DNA of 64,000 bases from Ostreibacterium oceani. Lineage in GTDB: Bacteria > Pseudomonadota > Gammaproteobacteria > Cardiobacteriales > Ostreibacteriaceae. The stretch spans positions 1 to 64,000 of the forward strand of contig NZ_WHNW01000006.1 in assembly GCF_009362845.1 (NCBI RefSeq), read 5' to 3'. How positions within the stretch are numbered: the stretch's first letter is position 1; the number at the start of each line of letters is the position of its first letter. Under the pieces are notes generated by a model. The model was not told the origin of the DNA. It worked only from the letters and a program-made list of their open reading frames with translations, and did not search any database. Positions 26,829 to 36,804 of the stretch are shown here, piece by piece. A program made the translations under genes and the position numbers.

Positions 26829-27212
26829 AGTGCCTATAGTGCGTTAGCGAATCCGATGCCGCTTAGGTTTATTGAGTGTTTGTAGTCGTTAATGTAGAAC
26901 GCTATTCTAACGTAATTACAGGAAATTGCTAACATGTTTGTGTGTTTTTATCTGTTTTGCCTTAGCCTGAAAACAGTCTGAGAACGGTCTGATAGCGGCC
27001 TGAGAACGGTCAAATACGGGTAAAATACGGGTAAAATACGGGTAAAATACGAGTTAAATGCCGTTGCCAACTCGGCTGACACGCTGGGATAAGGATTGAT
27101 TTTAATCGATAAGCCACGTTCAGTCGGTTTTTTGGATAAATGATTGACCGATTTATAGGATAATGGATAATATGATTTATTCTAAATCGCAAATTTCAGG
27201 CTATTATTTACT
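26829..27212. other. 384-bp divergent intergenic region
   Basis: There is no gene. It is AT-rich, with CTGAGAACGGTC-type duplications at about 26977-27011 leading into the 11-bp tandem repeat at 27012-27054. Promoters for the FimX-like gene and the NMO-like gene should be here, but none is convincing. Confidence 0.6.
27012..27054. repeat. four tandem copies of an 11-bp unit (AAAATACGGGT)
   Basis: One 10-bp and two perfect 11-bp copies are followed by a fourth with one substitution, in the spacer between two divergent genes. Confidence 0.88.
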
Positions 27213-28268
27213 ATGCAGATGCAATTAACGGACATTATTGGGATTGATTTACCTATTTTTCAGGCACCACTTAGTCTATATCCACGGCAAAGCCAATTGG
27301 TGAGTGCTGTCAGCGAGGCGGGTGCATTGGGTGTTTTTGATACATTAGGCCAGCCAATCGAGATGATTCGCGAGGCGCTCAGTGACATTGAATTACAGAC
27401 ACAAAAGCCTTATGCAGTTTTGATGAGTGCGTCTAATGCATCGAGCAATATGGACTTGGCAGATAGGTCATTGGCTAATGGAATTTTAGCCGATGCACGT
27501 CAGGCACTTGCCTTGTCTTTGCCGTTAACAGAGCAAACCGTGTTGCCAGATTTTTCGGATATTTTGACAACGGTTATGGATTATCAGCCTGCTGTGATTA
27601 TTTTTCAAAATGGCTTGCCAGATGATGCGATTATCACGGCGTGCCAAGCGCAATCGATTTATACCATGGCGATTGCGAGTAATTTGCTCGAAAGTATCGC
27701 CATTGCTTATAGCCCGATTGATGCGTTGATTTTACAAGGCACAGAAGCGGCTGGATTGCATTCGCAGTTTCCGAATCAGCTGGATACGTGTTTTTTCCCG
27801 GTTAACACCTTGTTGTATCATGCGCTGGCCAATGTGCCGAAGCCGATTGTCGTCTGGGGTGATATGGTCAATACGCCTAACATGGTCGGTGCATTGATTA
27901 ATGGCGCTTCTGCCGTGATGATCGACACGCCATTTTGGACTTGCGATGAGTCTCCGATTCCGACGAGTTATCGCCAGTGTCTTGCGGTATCTAATGAAAT
28001 GACTTCACGGGTAACCACGCTGTGGAATGGGTTCCCTAGTCGCGCGATACCCAATGCCATGACAGCGGCCTTTGCACAAATGAAGCAAACCAGCTTGCCA
28101 CCAAAAAACCAGCAAGCGTTGCTATTGCCGATTATCAATGCAGCGATTGAATACAACCACAGCGATTATTTGCCGATGTGGTCTAACCTTTGCCCCGTGG
28201 TTTCTGATCAATCCATTGCATCGCTTTGCGAGCGTTATGCCCAAGAATTATCTGAAATGATTTCATAG
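27213..28268 (+). CDS. nitronate monooxygenase-like FMN protein
   Basis: Member of the nitronate monooxygenase/2-nitropropane dioxygenase family of flavin TIM barrels. The N-terminus LPIFQAPLSLYPRQSQLVSA corresponds to the family's QAPM strand, and AVSEAGALGVFD to the AVSxAGGLG loop. ALILQGTEAAGLH corresponds to the QGxEAGGH motif near the FMN phosphate. The 351-residue sequence is more divergent from typical members than most genes here, for example lacking glycines of the classic phosphate loop. The real substrate is unknown; the family includes nitronate-detoxifying and enoyl reductase enzymes. Confidence 0.78.
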   Translation: MQMQLTDIIGIDLPIFQAPLSLYPRQSQLVSAVSEAGALGVFDTLGQPIEMIREALSDIELQTQKPYAVLMSASNASSNMDLADRSLANGILADARQALALSLPLTEQTVLPDFSDILTTVMDYQPAVIIFQNGLPDDAIITACQAQSIYTMAIASNLLESIAIAYSPIDALILQGTEAAGLHSQFPNQLDTCFFPVNTLLYHALANVPKPIVVWGDMVNTPNMVGALINGASAVMIDTPFWTCDESPIPTSYRQCLAVSNEMTSRVTTLWNGFPSRAIPNAMTAAFAQMKQTSLPPKNQQALLLPIINAAIEYNHSDYLPMWSNLCPVVSDQSIASLCERYAQELSEMIS

Positions 28269-28408
28269 GATTAATTGATAAAATTATTTGGTCGGCAAGC
28301 TTGATGCGTTAGTTTGATACACGAGTTTGGCACACAAATTTGGCGCACGAATTTGACACATAAATTTGATACCTAAGTCTACTGCATTACTTGATAAGGT
28401 TTAGATAA

Positions 28409-29170
28409 ATGGCAGATAACTCTCGCGACTTACCCCCTAACAACTTACCGCTTAACGATTTACCTTTGGCCGCTGTGAACATTGATGCAGGTGGCATTTA
28501 TAGCGAGACTTTTGCCGATTATTATTTCCATCCCGAGGCAGGTATCCAAGAAAGCGAATATAACTTTATCCAAGGTAATGACCTTGCCCATCGGTTTGGT
28601 CGTCAATCTCAGGATACCTTTACGGTCGTTGAAATAGGGTTTGGCAGTGGGCTCAATTGCCTGCTCACTGAAAATTGTTGGCAACAACACCGCGTTGCTG
28701 GCAAGCAGCTGCATTATTTGTGTGTGGAAAAATACCCCCTAAGTCGCACACAGTTGGCGGCTATTTATCGTCAAAATCATTGGCAGTTACCTGCGATTGA
28801 TGCAATGCTGTCGTGCTATCCGCCACGAAAAGCAGGGCAGCATACACAGCAATTAACACCGAATATGCAGATAAGCTGGTGGTTTGCGGATGTGTGCGCT
28901 GTGCATTCGCTCGGTGTTTCGGTAGATGCGTGGTTTTTAGATGGTTTTGCGCCCCAGCGAAATCCTGCCATGTGGTCCCCGCAGCTGTTTGAATTGATGG
29001 CCAGACATAGCCATGCCAATAGTACTTTTGCCACCTTTACTGCCGCTGGTTTTGTGAGACGTGGGTTACAAGCAGCAGGGTTTGTGGTGAACAAGCATCC
29101 AGGGTTTGGGCAAAAGCGTGAACGGCTTGTTGGGCATTACGCTGAGGCGTGTTGCGCTAAAGGCATTTAG
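28409..29170 (+). CDS. mnmD: tRNA U34 methyltransferase MnmD (stand-alone methyltransferase half of MnmC)
   Basis: SAM-dependent enzyme that methylates the 5-aminomethyl group on wobble uridine of tRNA (last step of mnm5s2U). It matches the N-terminal half of MnmC: FTVVEIGFGSGLNCLLT is the SAM site and DAWFLDGFAPQRNPAMW is the family motif, followed by FATFTAAGFVRRGLQAAGF. Length is 253 residues and it ends with a stop, so the FAD-dependent MnmC1 domain found in E. coli is absent from this gene. The N-terminal 20 residues contain a duplicated NNLPLNDLPL. Confidence 0.9.
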   Translation: MADNSRDLPPNNLPLNDLPLAAVNIDAGGIYSETFADYYFHPEAGIQESEYNFIQGNDLAHRFGRQSQDTFTVVEIGFGSGLNCLLTENCWQQHRVAGKQLHYLCVEKYPLSRTQLAAIYRQNHWQLPAIDAMLSCYPPRKAGQHTQQLTPNMQISWWFADVCAVHSLGVSVDAWFLDGFAPQRNPAMWSPQLFELMARHSHANSTFATFTAAGFVRRGLQAAGFVVNKHPGFGQKRERLVGHYAEACCAKGI

Positions 29171-29222
29171 TACCGGCTGTCTATGTGTTTTTTGTGTATT
29201 TTTTATGTGTTGTTGGGCTGCT

Positions 29223-30311
29223 TTAGCAGTTTGACTGTGGTGGTGTTAGTTCGCCACGTAAATTCTGTTGGCATTTTTCCTTAATCTTATGCGAGTCGCG
29301 CCCATAGACAGCGGATAAATAATAAAGCTTAGTGACTGCGGCTTCAATGGTCATGTCCTCACCGTTGACGACACCCGCGCGAATCAACGGCTGTGCAGCG
29401 GCGTATTGATGGCTCACATGCCCGCCGCTACATTGAGAGACATTAACCGTGACGATACCATGCTCATGAGCGGTTTGTAGGGCTTGAATTAATGGAGTAT
29501 TGTGGCTGCCCACGTTGCCTGAGCCATAAGAGACTAACACCAAACCATTAACGTGTGCATCAATCATTGCATGAATCAATTCACAGGGCATGGCAGGGGT
29601 GAGATAAATCACTGCAATTTGGAGCTTATCTAGGTGTAGTGACTTGATGCGCTGTTTGTCGGTTGTGGCTAAAAAAGTCGGTGTCTCAGCAGGTAAACAG
29701 CGATTAGGAAAGCATTTGATTTGGTTTTCGAATGCCGCCAACATCGGGTAATTGGCGGATTCAAAGGCAATCATCGCGCTGGTGCTGATTTTACTGGCGC
29801 GATTGCCGCGAAATAGCGTATTGGCAAAATAGATGCAGACTTCGGGGATTTTATAATTGGCCGCGAGTTGCAAGGCGACTAGCAAGTTAGTCGCACCATC
29901 GCTACAAGGTTCAATCAACGGAATTTGCGCACCTGTCAATATCACGGGTTTATCAATGCCACCCAATAAAAACGATAACATCGATGCGCTGTAAGCCATT
30001 GTATCCGTACCGTGAAGGATGATGAAACTATCGTAGTCTGCGTATTTTTCAATGATTAAATCAGCCAGCTGTTGCCAAATCATAGGCGTCATGTCGGCGC
30101 TGTCGATAGCGGGTTTTATTTCTAAATAGTCGTGCGCGGGCATTTGCGCCCAAATAGATGCGGCAATCGTACGTTTGGCAAGGGCTTCAAAACCAGCGGT
30201 TGCGGTATAAATGCCTTGGGCATTTTTTTCCATACCGATAGTGCCGCCAGTATAAATAATGAGTGTGGGTTGTGGCATAAGTGTATTTTTGTCTGTAAAT
30301 TCGCTGGTCAT
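29223..30311 (-). CDS. ansA: type I L-asparaginase
   Basis: Cytoplasmic-type asparaginase that hydrolyses asparagine to aspartate and ammonia. The N-terminal catalytic threonine is in LIIYTGGTIGME, and the second catalytic triad region is ILHGTDTMAYSASML. The serine/threonine-rich GAQIPL strand is also present. Length is 362 residues. The frame has a second methionine 11 codons in (30278) that is closer to the homologous start, but neither has a good ribosome binding site. There is no signal peptide, consistent with a cytoplasmic AnsA. Confidence 0.92.
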   Translation of the reverse strand: MTSEFTDKNTLMPQPTLIIYTGGTIGMEKNAQGIYTATAGFEALAKRTIAASIWAQMPAHDYLEIKPAIDSADMTPMIWQQLADLIIEKYADYDSFIILHGTDTMAYSASMLSFLLGGIDKPVILTGAQIPLIEPCSDGATNLLVALQLAANYKIPEVCIYFANTLFRGNRASKISTSAMIAFESANYPMLAAFENQIKCFPNRCLPAETPTFLATTDKQRIKSLHLDKLQIAVIYLTPAMPCELIHAMIDAHVNGLVLVSYGSGNVGSHNTPLIQALQTAHEHGIVTVNVSQCSGGHVSHQYAAAQPLIRAGVVNGEDMTIEAAVTKLYYLSAVYGRDSHKIKEKCQQNLRGELTPPQSNC

Positions 30312-30557
30312 TTGACTCGTTGTGGATAGGTATTATTGTACCAAACCGCACAAATGACAAGCAAATTTAGGGCAGAGCCATCAGGCTGAGCAAATGATCA
30401 GTGTGCGCAGTGCTGTTTATGGTATGGCTTTTTAGTTGCGTATCGGTGTCACTGCGACTACAATCAACTGTGTGGGCTCGTTGCTCTATTTTCGTTACTT
30501 TATTTTCGTTGCCCTGTTTCTCGTCAGAACCTATCATCTATTAGGAATTAAACGCTT

Positions 30558-31445
30558 GTGAACAAAAATACAAAAATCGCGTTAATGCAAGCGCTTGCTG
30601 CCTATGGTATGTGGGGTATTTTCCCCTTGTATTGGTATTTTTTACAGCATGTGCCTGCGATTGAAAGTATTGCGCATCGGATTATTTGGTCTTTTGTTTT
30701 ATTGATTGTTGTGTTGACAATGAGTAAAAAATGGCAAGCCGTTCGTGGGGTTTTTCTTCAGCCACGCTTGCTGTTGGCATTGGCTTTGACGAGCTTGTTG
30801 GTGTCTGGGAATTGGTTGTTGTATATTTGGGCGGTCACCCATCAATATGTCATTGAATCCAGTTTAGGTTATTTTATTAACCCCGTGGTTAATATGCTAC
30901 TGGGGACGCTGTTTTTGGGAGAGCGCTTTAGAAAATGGCAATATTTGGCGTTATTTTTTGTGCTGCTAGGTATTGCGATAATTTCCATTAGTTATGGGCG
31001 AATACCCTATATCGCGCTGGGGTTAGCGGTGAGTTTTGCTTTGTATGCTTTATTGCGAAAAGTGATTGCCGTGGCTTCGCAACCAGGCTTATTGATTGAA
31101 ACTGGCATTACTTTGTTGCCCGCACTTATTTATTTGACTTATTTGGGGCAATCCAGCGCGTTTGTTTCGGGTGGCTGGCTAACCAGTACGCTATTGATTG
31201 GTGCTGGTATTGTGACGATAGTCCCTTTAATCCTCATGAATAGCGCGTTAAAAGGACTAACGCTAACCGAGGTGGGGCTGGTGCAATACTTATCCCCGAC
31301 GATTCAGTTTTTGCTGGGGTTGTTTTTATTTAAAGAGCCTTTTAGTACGCTACAATTAGTCAGTTTTTGTTGTATTTGGTTGGGCTTGATTATCTATACG
31401 GGCGAGCGGCTAATGTACCGAACACCTGCAAGCGATGTGGATTAG
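30558..31445 (+). CDS. rarD: RarD-family DMT permease
   Basis: An EamA-type drug/metabolite transporter of 295 residues with about ten transmembrane helices. The RarD subfamily is recognisable from AAYGMWGIFPLYWYFLQHVP at the N-terminus, EIIAHRxxWS-like ESIAHRIIWSF, and YFINPVVNMLLGTLFLGERF. RarD substrate specificity is not settled; chloramphenicol-related effects were reported in Pseudomonas. The start is a GTG with AGGA 11 nt upstream. It is convergent with uvrD, 8 nt apart. Confidence 0.92.
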   Translation: MNKNTKIALMQALAAYGMWGIFPLYWYFLQHVPAIESIAHRIIWSFVLLIVVLTMSKKWQAVRGVFLQPRLLLALALTSLLVSGNWLLYIWAVTHQYVIESSLGYFINPVVNMLLGTLFLGERFRKWQYLALFFVLLGIAIISISYGRIPYIALGLAVSFALYALLRKVIAVASQPGLLIETGITLLPALIYLTYLGQSSAFVSGGWLTSTLLIGAGIVTIVPLILMNSALKGLTLTEVGLVQYLSPTIQFLLGLFLFKEPFSTLQLVSFCCIWLGLIIYTGERLMYRTPASDVD

Positions 31446-31453
31446 TGGTTAGG

Positions 31454-33649
31454 TTAGGATAACACTTGAATTTTTGCAAACGCCAGTACCAGCCATTTAC
31501 TTCCTTGTTCGCTAAAATTGACTTGAACCCGCTGGCGTTCGCCATCACCTTCTAGGGCGGTGACTGTGCCTTCGCCAAATGTGGGGTGCGCGATTAAACT
31601 CCCTAGCTGAATGGTGGGTTGATTAGACTGGCTGGACGCACTGTTTGTCAGGTTGGCATTAGTGGCGTTTGCGGCATTTGTGGCATTGACTGTGTAGTGG
31701 GTAGGCGTGCCCCGCACAAAATGTAGCAGCGCTGCTGGAATTTCTTCGATAAAGCGCGAGGCGCGCGGATACAGCGTCGTGCCGTATAATCGGCGTTTTT
31801 CGGCATAGCTAATATGTAGTTTTTGCTCGGCACGCGTGATGCCAACATAAGCGAGTCGTCTTTCTTCTTCGAGTTGTTCGGTAATCATCGCGGACTCTTG
31901 ATGTGGGAAGAGACCTTCTTCGACGCCAACCATAAAAACGGTAGGGAACTCTAGTCCTTTGGCTGAGTGTAGTGTCATGAGCTGCACATAATCACTGTAA
32001 TTGCTGGCTTGGGTCTCACCGGCATCTAATGCGGCTTTTGCCAAAAATAACCCAATGGCATCTGCCTTTTCCTCAGTCGATAAGTGATTTTCAAACTGTT
32101 CGGCAGCGGTGATGAGCTCGGCTAAGTTTTCTAGTTTGTCTAGGCGGCGCTCATCTTTTTGTTGTTTGATGTGATCTCGCAGTCCGCTGTTATCAATAAC
32201 ACGTTGCAAGTAAGTGGGTAAGCTGTCGCCACCGTGCTGTGTATCGGTAATTAACTGCATAAACTGCGACACGGCCTGTGTTGCGCGCGGCGGCAGTGAC
32301 TGCTGTTGCACTGCGTGTGCAAGCGCCTGCCAGAGGCTGAACTGGTTACGGCTAGCAATCTCGCGAATTTGCTCAATCGTGCGTTGTCCAATGCCGCGCG
32401 GCGGGTTATTGACGACGCGCTCAAACGCGACATCATCGGCATGATTAAGGCACAGCCGTAAATAAGCGATGGCGTCTTTAATTTCGGCGCGGTCAAAAAA
32501 TCGCAGGCCGCCGTAGATACGGTACGGGATATCATTGCCGAGTAAGTTTTCTTCAAACAGCCGTGACTGCGCATTACTGCGGTATAAAATGGCGATGTCT
32601 TGGTGTAATCCACCACGCTCGATATGCATTTTGATACGCTCAATTACATAAGCCGCTTCGTCGTATTCGTTAAAAGCGGGATAAACATCGATTTTTTCAC
32701 CATCGCCCGATTCTGTCCATAGGGTCTTGTCCAGTCGTCCACTATTTTTGGCAATGACGGCGTTTGCGGCGCGTAAAATATGCCCCGTTGAGCGATAATT
32801 CTGCTCTAATTTAATGGTGTTTAAGCGAGGGAAACGTTTTTCCAGATCCAGAATATGTTCGATTTTGGCGCCCCGAAAGGCATAAATCGACTGATCATCG
32901 TCACCTACGACAAGCAAATCAGTCGAATCAGTGACCAATAACTGGATAAAGGCGTACTGAATGCGGTTGGTGTCTTGGAATTCATCGACTAAAATATGTT
33001 GAAAACGAGTTTGGTAATGCGTGCGAATCATTTCGTGGTCGCGAATTAACTCGACGGTGCGTAGCAATAATTCAGTAAAATCCACTAGGCTGTTTTCGCG
33101 GCAGTGGTGTTCGTACTGTGCATAGATATGGACAATCCATTTTTCAATGGGGTGGTAAATAGCGCTTGTGTCAATGTCTGCAAGTCGCTTTCCTGCTTCT
33201 TTGTATTGGCTGATGGTATTGACAATTTGGCGCGCGCTGAGGATTTTTTCGTCGATGTTTTCTTGGCGCATCAGCCGTTTGACAAGGCGTAGTTGGTCGT
33301 CGCGATCAAGGATTTGAAAGTCGCGTATCAGCCCTGCGCGTTCATGGTGTGTCCGCAGTATGCGGTGGCAAATGCTATGAAAAGTGCCGACCCAACTGGT
33401 CGCTAAATTCGTACCGAGCATAGACTCAATGCGCGCGCGCATTTCACCCGCCGCTTTGTTAGTAAATGTAACGGCTAAGATGGAGTAAGGCGACGCGTTC
33501 TCAACCCCAATCAACCATGCAATTCGGTGAACTAGGACACGCGTTTTACCAGAGCCTGCCCCTGCCAAAACGCGTAACTTGCCGAGTGGGGCGGTGACCG
33601 CATCGCGTTGTGCTTCATTCAAGCCATCAAGTATGCTAGAGACATCCAT
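31454..33649 (-). CDS. uvrD: DNA helicase II UvrD
   Basis: Superfamily 1 3'-5' helicase for nucleotide-excision and mismatch repair. The N-terminus MDVSSILDGLNEAQRDAV and Walker A AGAGSGKTRVLVHRIAWL (from about residue 29) are those of enterobacterial UvrD. Walker B LVDEFQDTN, the GDDDQSIYAFRGA motif and VxLMTLHSAKGLEF-type motif V-VI are intact. Length is 731 residues. A low-complexity linker near the C-terminus (NATNAANATNANLTNS) has grown by short repeats before the final Tudor-like domain. It is the third gene of rpe-trpE-uvrD, only 1 nt after trpE. Confidence 0.97.
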   Translation of the reverse strand: MDVSSILDGLNEAQRDAVTAPLGKLRVLAGAGSGKTRVLVHRIAWLIGVENASPYSILAVTFTNKAAGEMRARIESMLGTNLATSWVGTFHSICHRILRTHHERAGLIRDFQILDRDDQLRLVKRLMRQENIDEKILSARQIVNTISQYKEAGKRLADIDTSAIYHPIEKWIVHIYAQYEHHCRENSLVDFTELLLRTVELIRDHEMIRTHYQTRFQHILVDEFQDTNRIQYAFIQLLVTDSTDLLVVGDDDQSIYAFRGAKIEHILDLEKRFPRLNTIKLEQNYRSTGHILRAANAVIAKNSGRLDKTLWTESGDGEKIDVYPAFNEYDEAAYVIERIKMHIERGGLHQDIAILYRSNAQSRLFEENLLGNDIPYRIYGGLRFFDRAEIKDAIAYLRLCLNHADDVAFERVVNNPPRGIGQRTIEQIREIASRNQFSLWQALAHAVQQQSLPPRATQAVSQFMQLITDTQHGGDSLPTYLQRVIDNSGLRDHIKQQKDERRLDKLENLAELITAAEQFENHLSTEEKADAIGLFLAKAALDAGETQASNYSDYVQLMTLHSAKGLEFPTVFMVGVEEGLFPHQESAMITEQLEEERRLAYVGITRAEQKLHISYAEKRRLYGTTLYPRASRFIEEIPAALLHFVRGTPTHYTVNATNAANATNANLTNSASSQSNQPTIQLGSLIAHPTFGEGTVTALEGDGERQRVQVNFSEQGSKWLVLAFAKIQVLS

Positions 33650-33650
33650 G

Positions 33651-35123
33651 TTAGACGCGGTGAATCAACTGACAGGCGGTGATAATCGATGCGGCTTTGT
33701 TTAGGGTCTCTTCCCATTCGCTTTCGGGGTCGCTGTCATAAACAATCCCTGCGCCTGCTTGTACCATAAGCTTTTTGTCTTTGATAATCGCAGTGCGAAT
33801 AGTGATCGCGGTATCCATATTGCCATTCCATGCAATGTAGCCAATCGCGCCGCCATAAATATTGCGCTTGACAGGCTCTAGCTCGTCGATGATTTGCATC
33901 GCACGAATTTTTGGCGCTCCTGATAAAGTGCCTGCGGGAAACACCGATTTAAAGACATCCATTGTGGATTTGTCATCCAGCACGTCACCAATGACGTTAG
34001 AGACAATATGCATGACATGAGAGTAGCGTTCGATGGCCATTTTTTCATCGACGTTGACTTTGCCTGGTTTGGCGATGCGTCCGATGTCATTGCGTCCCAA
34101 ATCAATTAACATTAAATGCTCAGCGAGCTCTTTGGGGTCGTTGAGTAGGTCTTTTTCTAGTTGTAGGTCTGCTTCGTGCGTTTTTCCGCGTTTGCGTGTG
34201 CCTGCAATGGGACGTACTTGGGCTTGACGATTTTCAAAGCGAACCAAGATTTCAGGGCTGGCGCCGACAATGGTAAATTCGTCCAAATTCAGGTAGTACA
34301 TGTAAGGCGATGGATTAAGTGTGCGCAATACGCGGTACAAATCCAGCGGTGATTCGTCAAAATCTAATGTCATGCGTTGCGATAAAACAATTTGAAAGGC
34401 ATCGCCATCGACAATGTATTGTTTGGCTTTGGCAACGTTTTCTAAAAACACAGGTTTTGGGGTTGAGTAGTGTAGCGCAGGTGGGTTTTGCGGGGGCTGA
34501 GTGCTCAATGTCGTTGAGCTAGCAGGTAAGGGTTGCTTGATAGACGCTAGCAAGGTGTTAAGGCGTGCTTGTGCCGCTTGATAACTGGACGCATTTGGCT
34601 CGGCTAAGGTGATTAAGTAGGCTTTACCTAGTAAGTTGTCAATGACGATGACCGACTCAGAGCGGATAAGCACGACATCAGGGATGTTGAGTTCGTCAAC
34701 TTGGTCGGCGTTAGCTAAGGCAGGCTCAATCAAACGAATCACATCATAGGCAAAATAACCGACTAATCCGCCCATAAATTCGGGTAGTCCAGGGACATGC
34801 TCTGGGACGCGATAGCGCGCCGTGACCTCATCGATATAGGCGAGTGGATCGTCGCAAGTCAGCGTGTTGGTGATTTGATGGTCGTCTATTTCATGAATTT
34901 GCTGTCCACGAATTTCTATGCGGTGGGGACTGGGTAAGCCAATCATCGAGTAACGTGCCCATTGCTCTCCGCCCTGTACAGACTCAAATAAGTAGCTATA
35001 GGGTGCATTGGCGACTTTTAGATATAGTGTTAATGCGGTGTCTAGGTCACAGAGGACAGACGTAAAAACAGGGATGCGGTTGTAACCCTGTTCGACATAA
35101 GTTGAAAAGTTTGAATATTCCAT
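33651..35123 (-). CDS. trpE: anthranilate synthase component I
   Basis: Makes anthranilate from chorismate, the first step of tryptophan synthesis, with a glutaminase partner (TrpG) encoded elsewhere. The chorismate-binding domain is complete: GDAFQIVLSQRM, SPEILVRFENRQAQVRPIAGTR (quoted here in part), DLGRNDIGRIA, SVFPAGTLSGAPKIRAM and GGAIGYIAWNGNMDTAIT. Length is 490 residues. It lies between rpe and uvrD; rpe-gph-trpE is a common order and gph is missing here. No leader peptide attenuator was seen upstream. Confidence 0.96.
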   Translation of the reverse strand: MEYSNFSTYVEQGYNRIPVFTSVLCDLDTALTLYLKVANAPYSYLFESVQGGEQWARYSMIGLPSPHRIEIRGQQIHEIDDHQITNTLTCDDPLAYIDEVTARYRVPEHVPGLPEFMGGLVGYFAYDVIRLIEPALANADQVDELNIPDVVLIRSESVIVIDNLLGKAYLITLAEPNASSYQAAQARLNTLLASIKQPLPASSTTLSTQPPQNPPALHYSTPKPVFLENVAKAKQYIVDGDAFQIVLSQRMTLDFDESPLDLYRVLRTLNPSPYMYYLNLDEFTIVGASPEILVRFENRQAQVRPIAGTRKRGKTHEADLQLEKDLLNDPKELAEHLMLIDLGRNDIGRIAKPGKVNVDEKMAIERYSHVMHIVSNVIGDVLDDKSTMDVFKSVFPAGTLSGAPKIRAMQIIDELEPVKRNIYGGAIGYIAWNGNMDTAITIRTAIIKDKKLMVQAGAGIVYDSDPESEWEETLNKAASIITACQLIHRV

Positions 35124-35204
35124 AAATGGCGTTAAGTTATTTCCAGATGAATGGGTGGGTTAGTGCTGGTGTTTGTTGCCTGTGTTTGTTGCATATTGAC
35201 TATC

Positions 35205-35873
35205 TCAACAAGCCAGTTGCTTACGCATAGCGGCAATCACTGCGGCGTAGTCGGGTTGATTAAAAATAGCAGAGCCTGCGACAAAGGTATCCGCGCCCGC
35301 GTGTTTGATAGCCGCGATATTGTCAACTTTGATGCCACCATCAACTTCTAGTCGAATATGAGCGTCTACTTGTTGGATACGTCTGCGGGTTTGGGTTATT
35401 TTATCGAGCGTATGCGGTATAAATGATTGCCCACCGTAGCCAGGGTTGACCGACATTAACAAGACCATGTCTACGTAGGGTAATGTGTAGTCAAGTACCG
35501 ATAAAGGCGTGGCAGGATTGAGCACCAATCCTGCTTTGCAACCTAGCGAGCGAATGAGTTGTAGGCTTCTGTCGACATGGCTGCTGGCTTCTGGATGAAA
35601 GGTGATATAAGTCGCACCAGCGGCCGCAAATTGTTGGATTAAATCATCGACAGGCGAGACCATGAGGTGGACATCAATCGGGGCGGTGATGCCGTAGTTT
35701 TTAAGGGCTTGACAGATGGGAGCACCAAACGTCAAATTGGGTACATAATGGTTATCCATTACATCAAAGTGGATAATATCGGCGCCTGCAGACAAGACAT
35801 CGTCGACTTCTTGGCCGAGCCGTGCGAAGTCGGCGGATAAAATAGAGGGCGCAATCCAATCGTTATTTATCAT
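35205..35873 (-). CDS. rpe: ribulose-phosphate 3-epimerase
   Basis: Interconverts ribulose 5-phosphate and xylulose 5-phosphate. The TIM barrel has [53 protein letters not shown] and EVDGGI, with the metal ligands H, D, H and D in place. Length is 222 residues. It is first in the rpe-trpE-uvrD run. Confidence 0.97.
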   Translation of the reverse strand: MINNDWIAPSILSADFARLGQEVDDVLSAGADIIHFDVMDNHYVPNLTFGAPICQALKNYGITAPIDVHLMVSPVDDLIQQFAAAGATYITFHPEASSHVDRSLQLIRSLGCKAGLVLNPATPLSVLDYTLPYVDMVLLMSVNPGYGGQSFIPHTLDKITQTRRRIQQVDAHIRLEVDGGIKVDNIAAIKHAGADTFVAGSAIFNQPDYAAVIAAMRKQLAC

Positions 35874-35962
35874 GGTGATTTATGGTTAAGTGCTACGTAA
35901 TGCTAAAAAGATACTATACAATATTTATCCTATTTATGCATCGTGAGTATTGAGAAATTCGT

Positions 35963-36802
35963 GTGAAAGAACGTTTTCGATTAAACCCAACACCAGGGCT
36001 ACACCCAGAGATTACCTGGCGCCACGTTGACACAATTGATTCAACGAATGCCACACTGCTCGCAACCGATACGCCGCTACCGTATTTGCTGAGCACGGAC
36101 TATCAGACCCAAGGGCGCGGGCAACGCGGTCGCGTGTGGTCGAATCCCGAAAAATCGCTGATGTTTTCGCTGGCGTTTGCCTTGCCTATTACGGCTGAAA
36201 AGTTGGCGTTGTGGCAATTAGTCGTTGCGTTGACATTGGTAGAGCAATTTTCTCAAACGGTTGATACACAAGCGTTTCGGATTAAGTGGCCGAATGATAT
36301 TTATGTGAATGGTTCAGTAAATCGCCATCAACTGCCGAGTCATCCACTGCAGAGTCATCAACTGCTAGGCGAACCACTGTCGCAAAAAACTGCGGCGCAA
36401 TGGGGAAAGTGTGCGGGGATTTTGGTTGAAAATCAGTTGGGCTTTCGTAACAAGGTGGTCACGGGTATTGGCATTAATTTAGCACCCGTTGCCCTGTCAG
36501 ATACCCGTTATGCGAGTGGTTATGTTGATATTGGATGCGATAAATATATTTGGTTGGTGCAGCTTGTCAATAGCCTCTATGCCGCTTGGCAACGTTTTTG
36601 TGAAGCGCCTTACCTAGATGTGGCGGCGTATGCGCATTATGATTTGTTGGCAGGTAAAATGATTAGCGCAGTCGATTCAAAGACCAATCAGACGGTTGCT
36701 GGTGTTTGCCTCGGGGTAGATGCACAGGGTGCTTTGCATCTGTCGAATGAAACGGGGATACAGGTATTGACAGCGGCTCATCAAATACAGTGGGAGGAAT
36801 AG
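35963..36802 (+). CDS. birA: biotin-[acetyl-CoA-carboxylase] ligase, without DNA-binding domain
   Basis: Attaches biotin to the carboxyl carrier protein. It has DTIDSTNATLL, the biotinyl-AMP loop QGRGQRGRVW, SLMFSLAFALP and IKWPNDIYV. The frame begins directly with the ligase domain, so the N-terminal helix-turn-helix of E. coli BirA is missing and the protein cannot act as a biotin repressor in that way. A small insertion of repeated SH(P/Q)L units lies at about 124-140. The start is a GTG at 35963. It is coupled to coaX, whose ribosome binding site lies inside its last codons. Confidence 0.93.
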   Translation: MKERFRLNPTPGLHPEITWRHVDTIDSTNATLLATDTPLPYLLSTDYQTQGRGQRGRVWSNPEKSLMFSLAFALPITAEKLALWQLVVALTLVEQFSQTVDTQAFRIKWPNDIYVNGSVNRHQLPSHPLQSHQLLGEPLSQKTAAQWGKCAGILVENQLGFRNKVVTGIGINLAPVALSDTRYASGYVDIGCDKYIWLVQLVNSLYAAWQRFCEAPYLDVAAYAHYDLLAGKMISAVDSKTNQTVAGVCLGVDAQGALHLSNETGIQVLTAAHQIQWEE

Positions 36803-36804
36803 CG

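Noticed and set aside
27213-28268. Enoyl-ACP reductase FabK assignment for the flavoprotein
   Set aside because: The sequence only supports the broad nitronate monooxygenase-like family; FabK-specific features could not be verified by eye.
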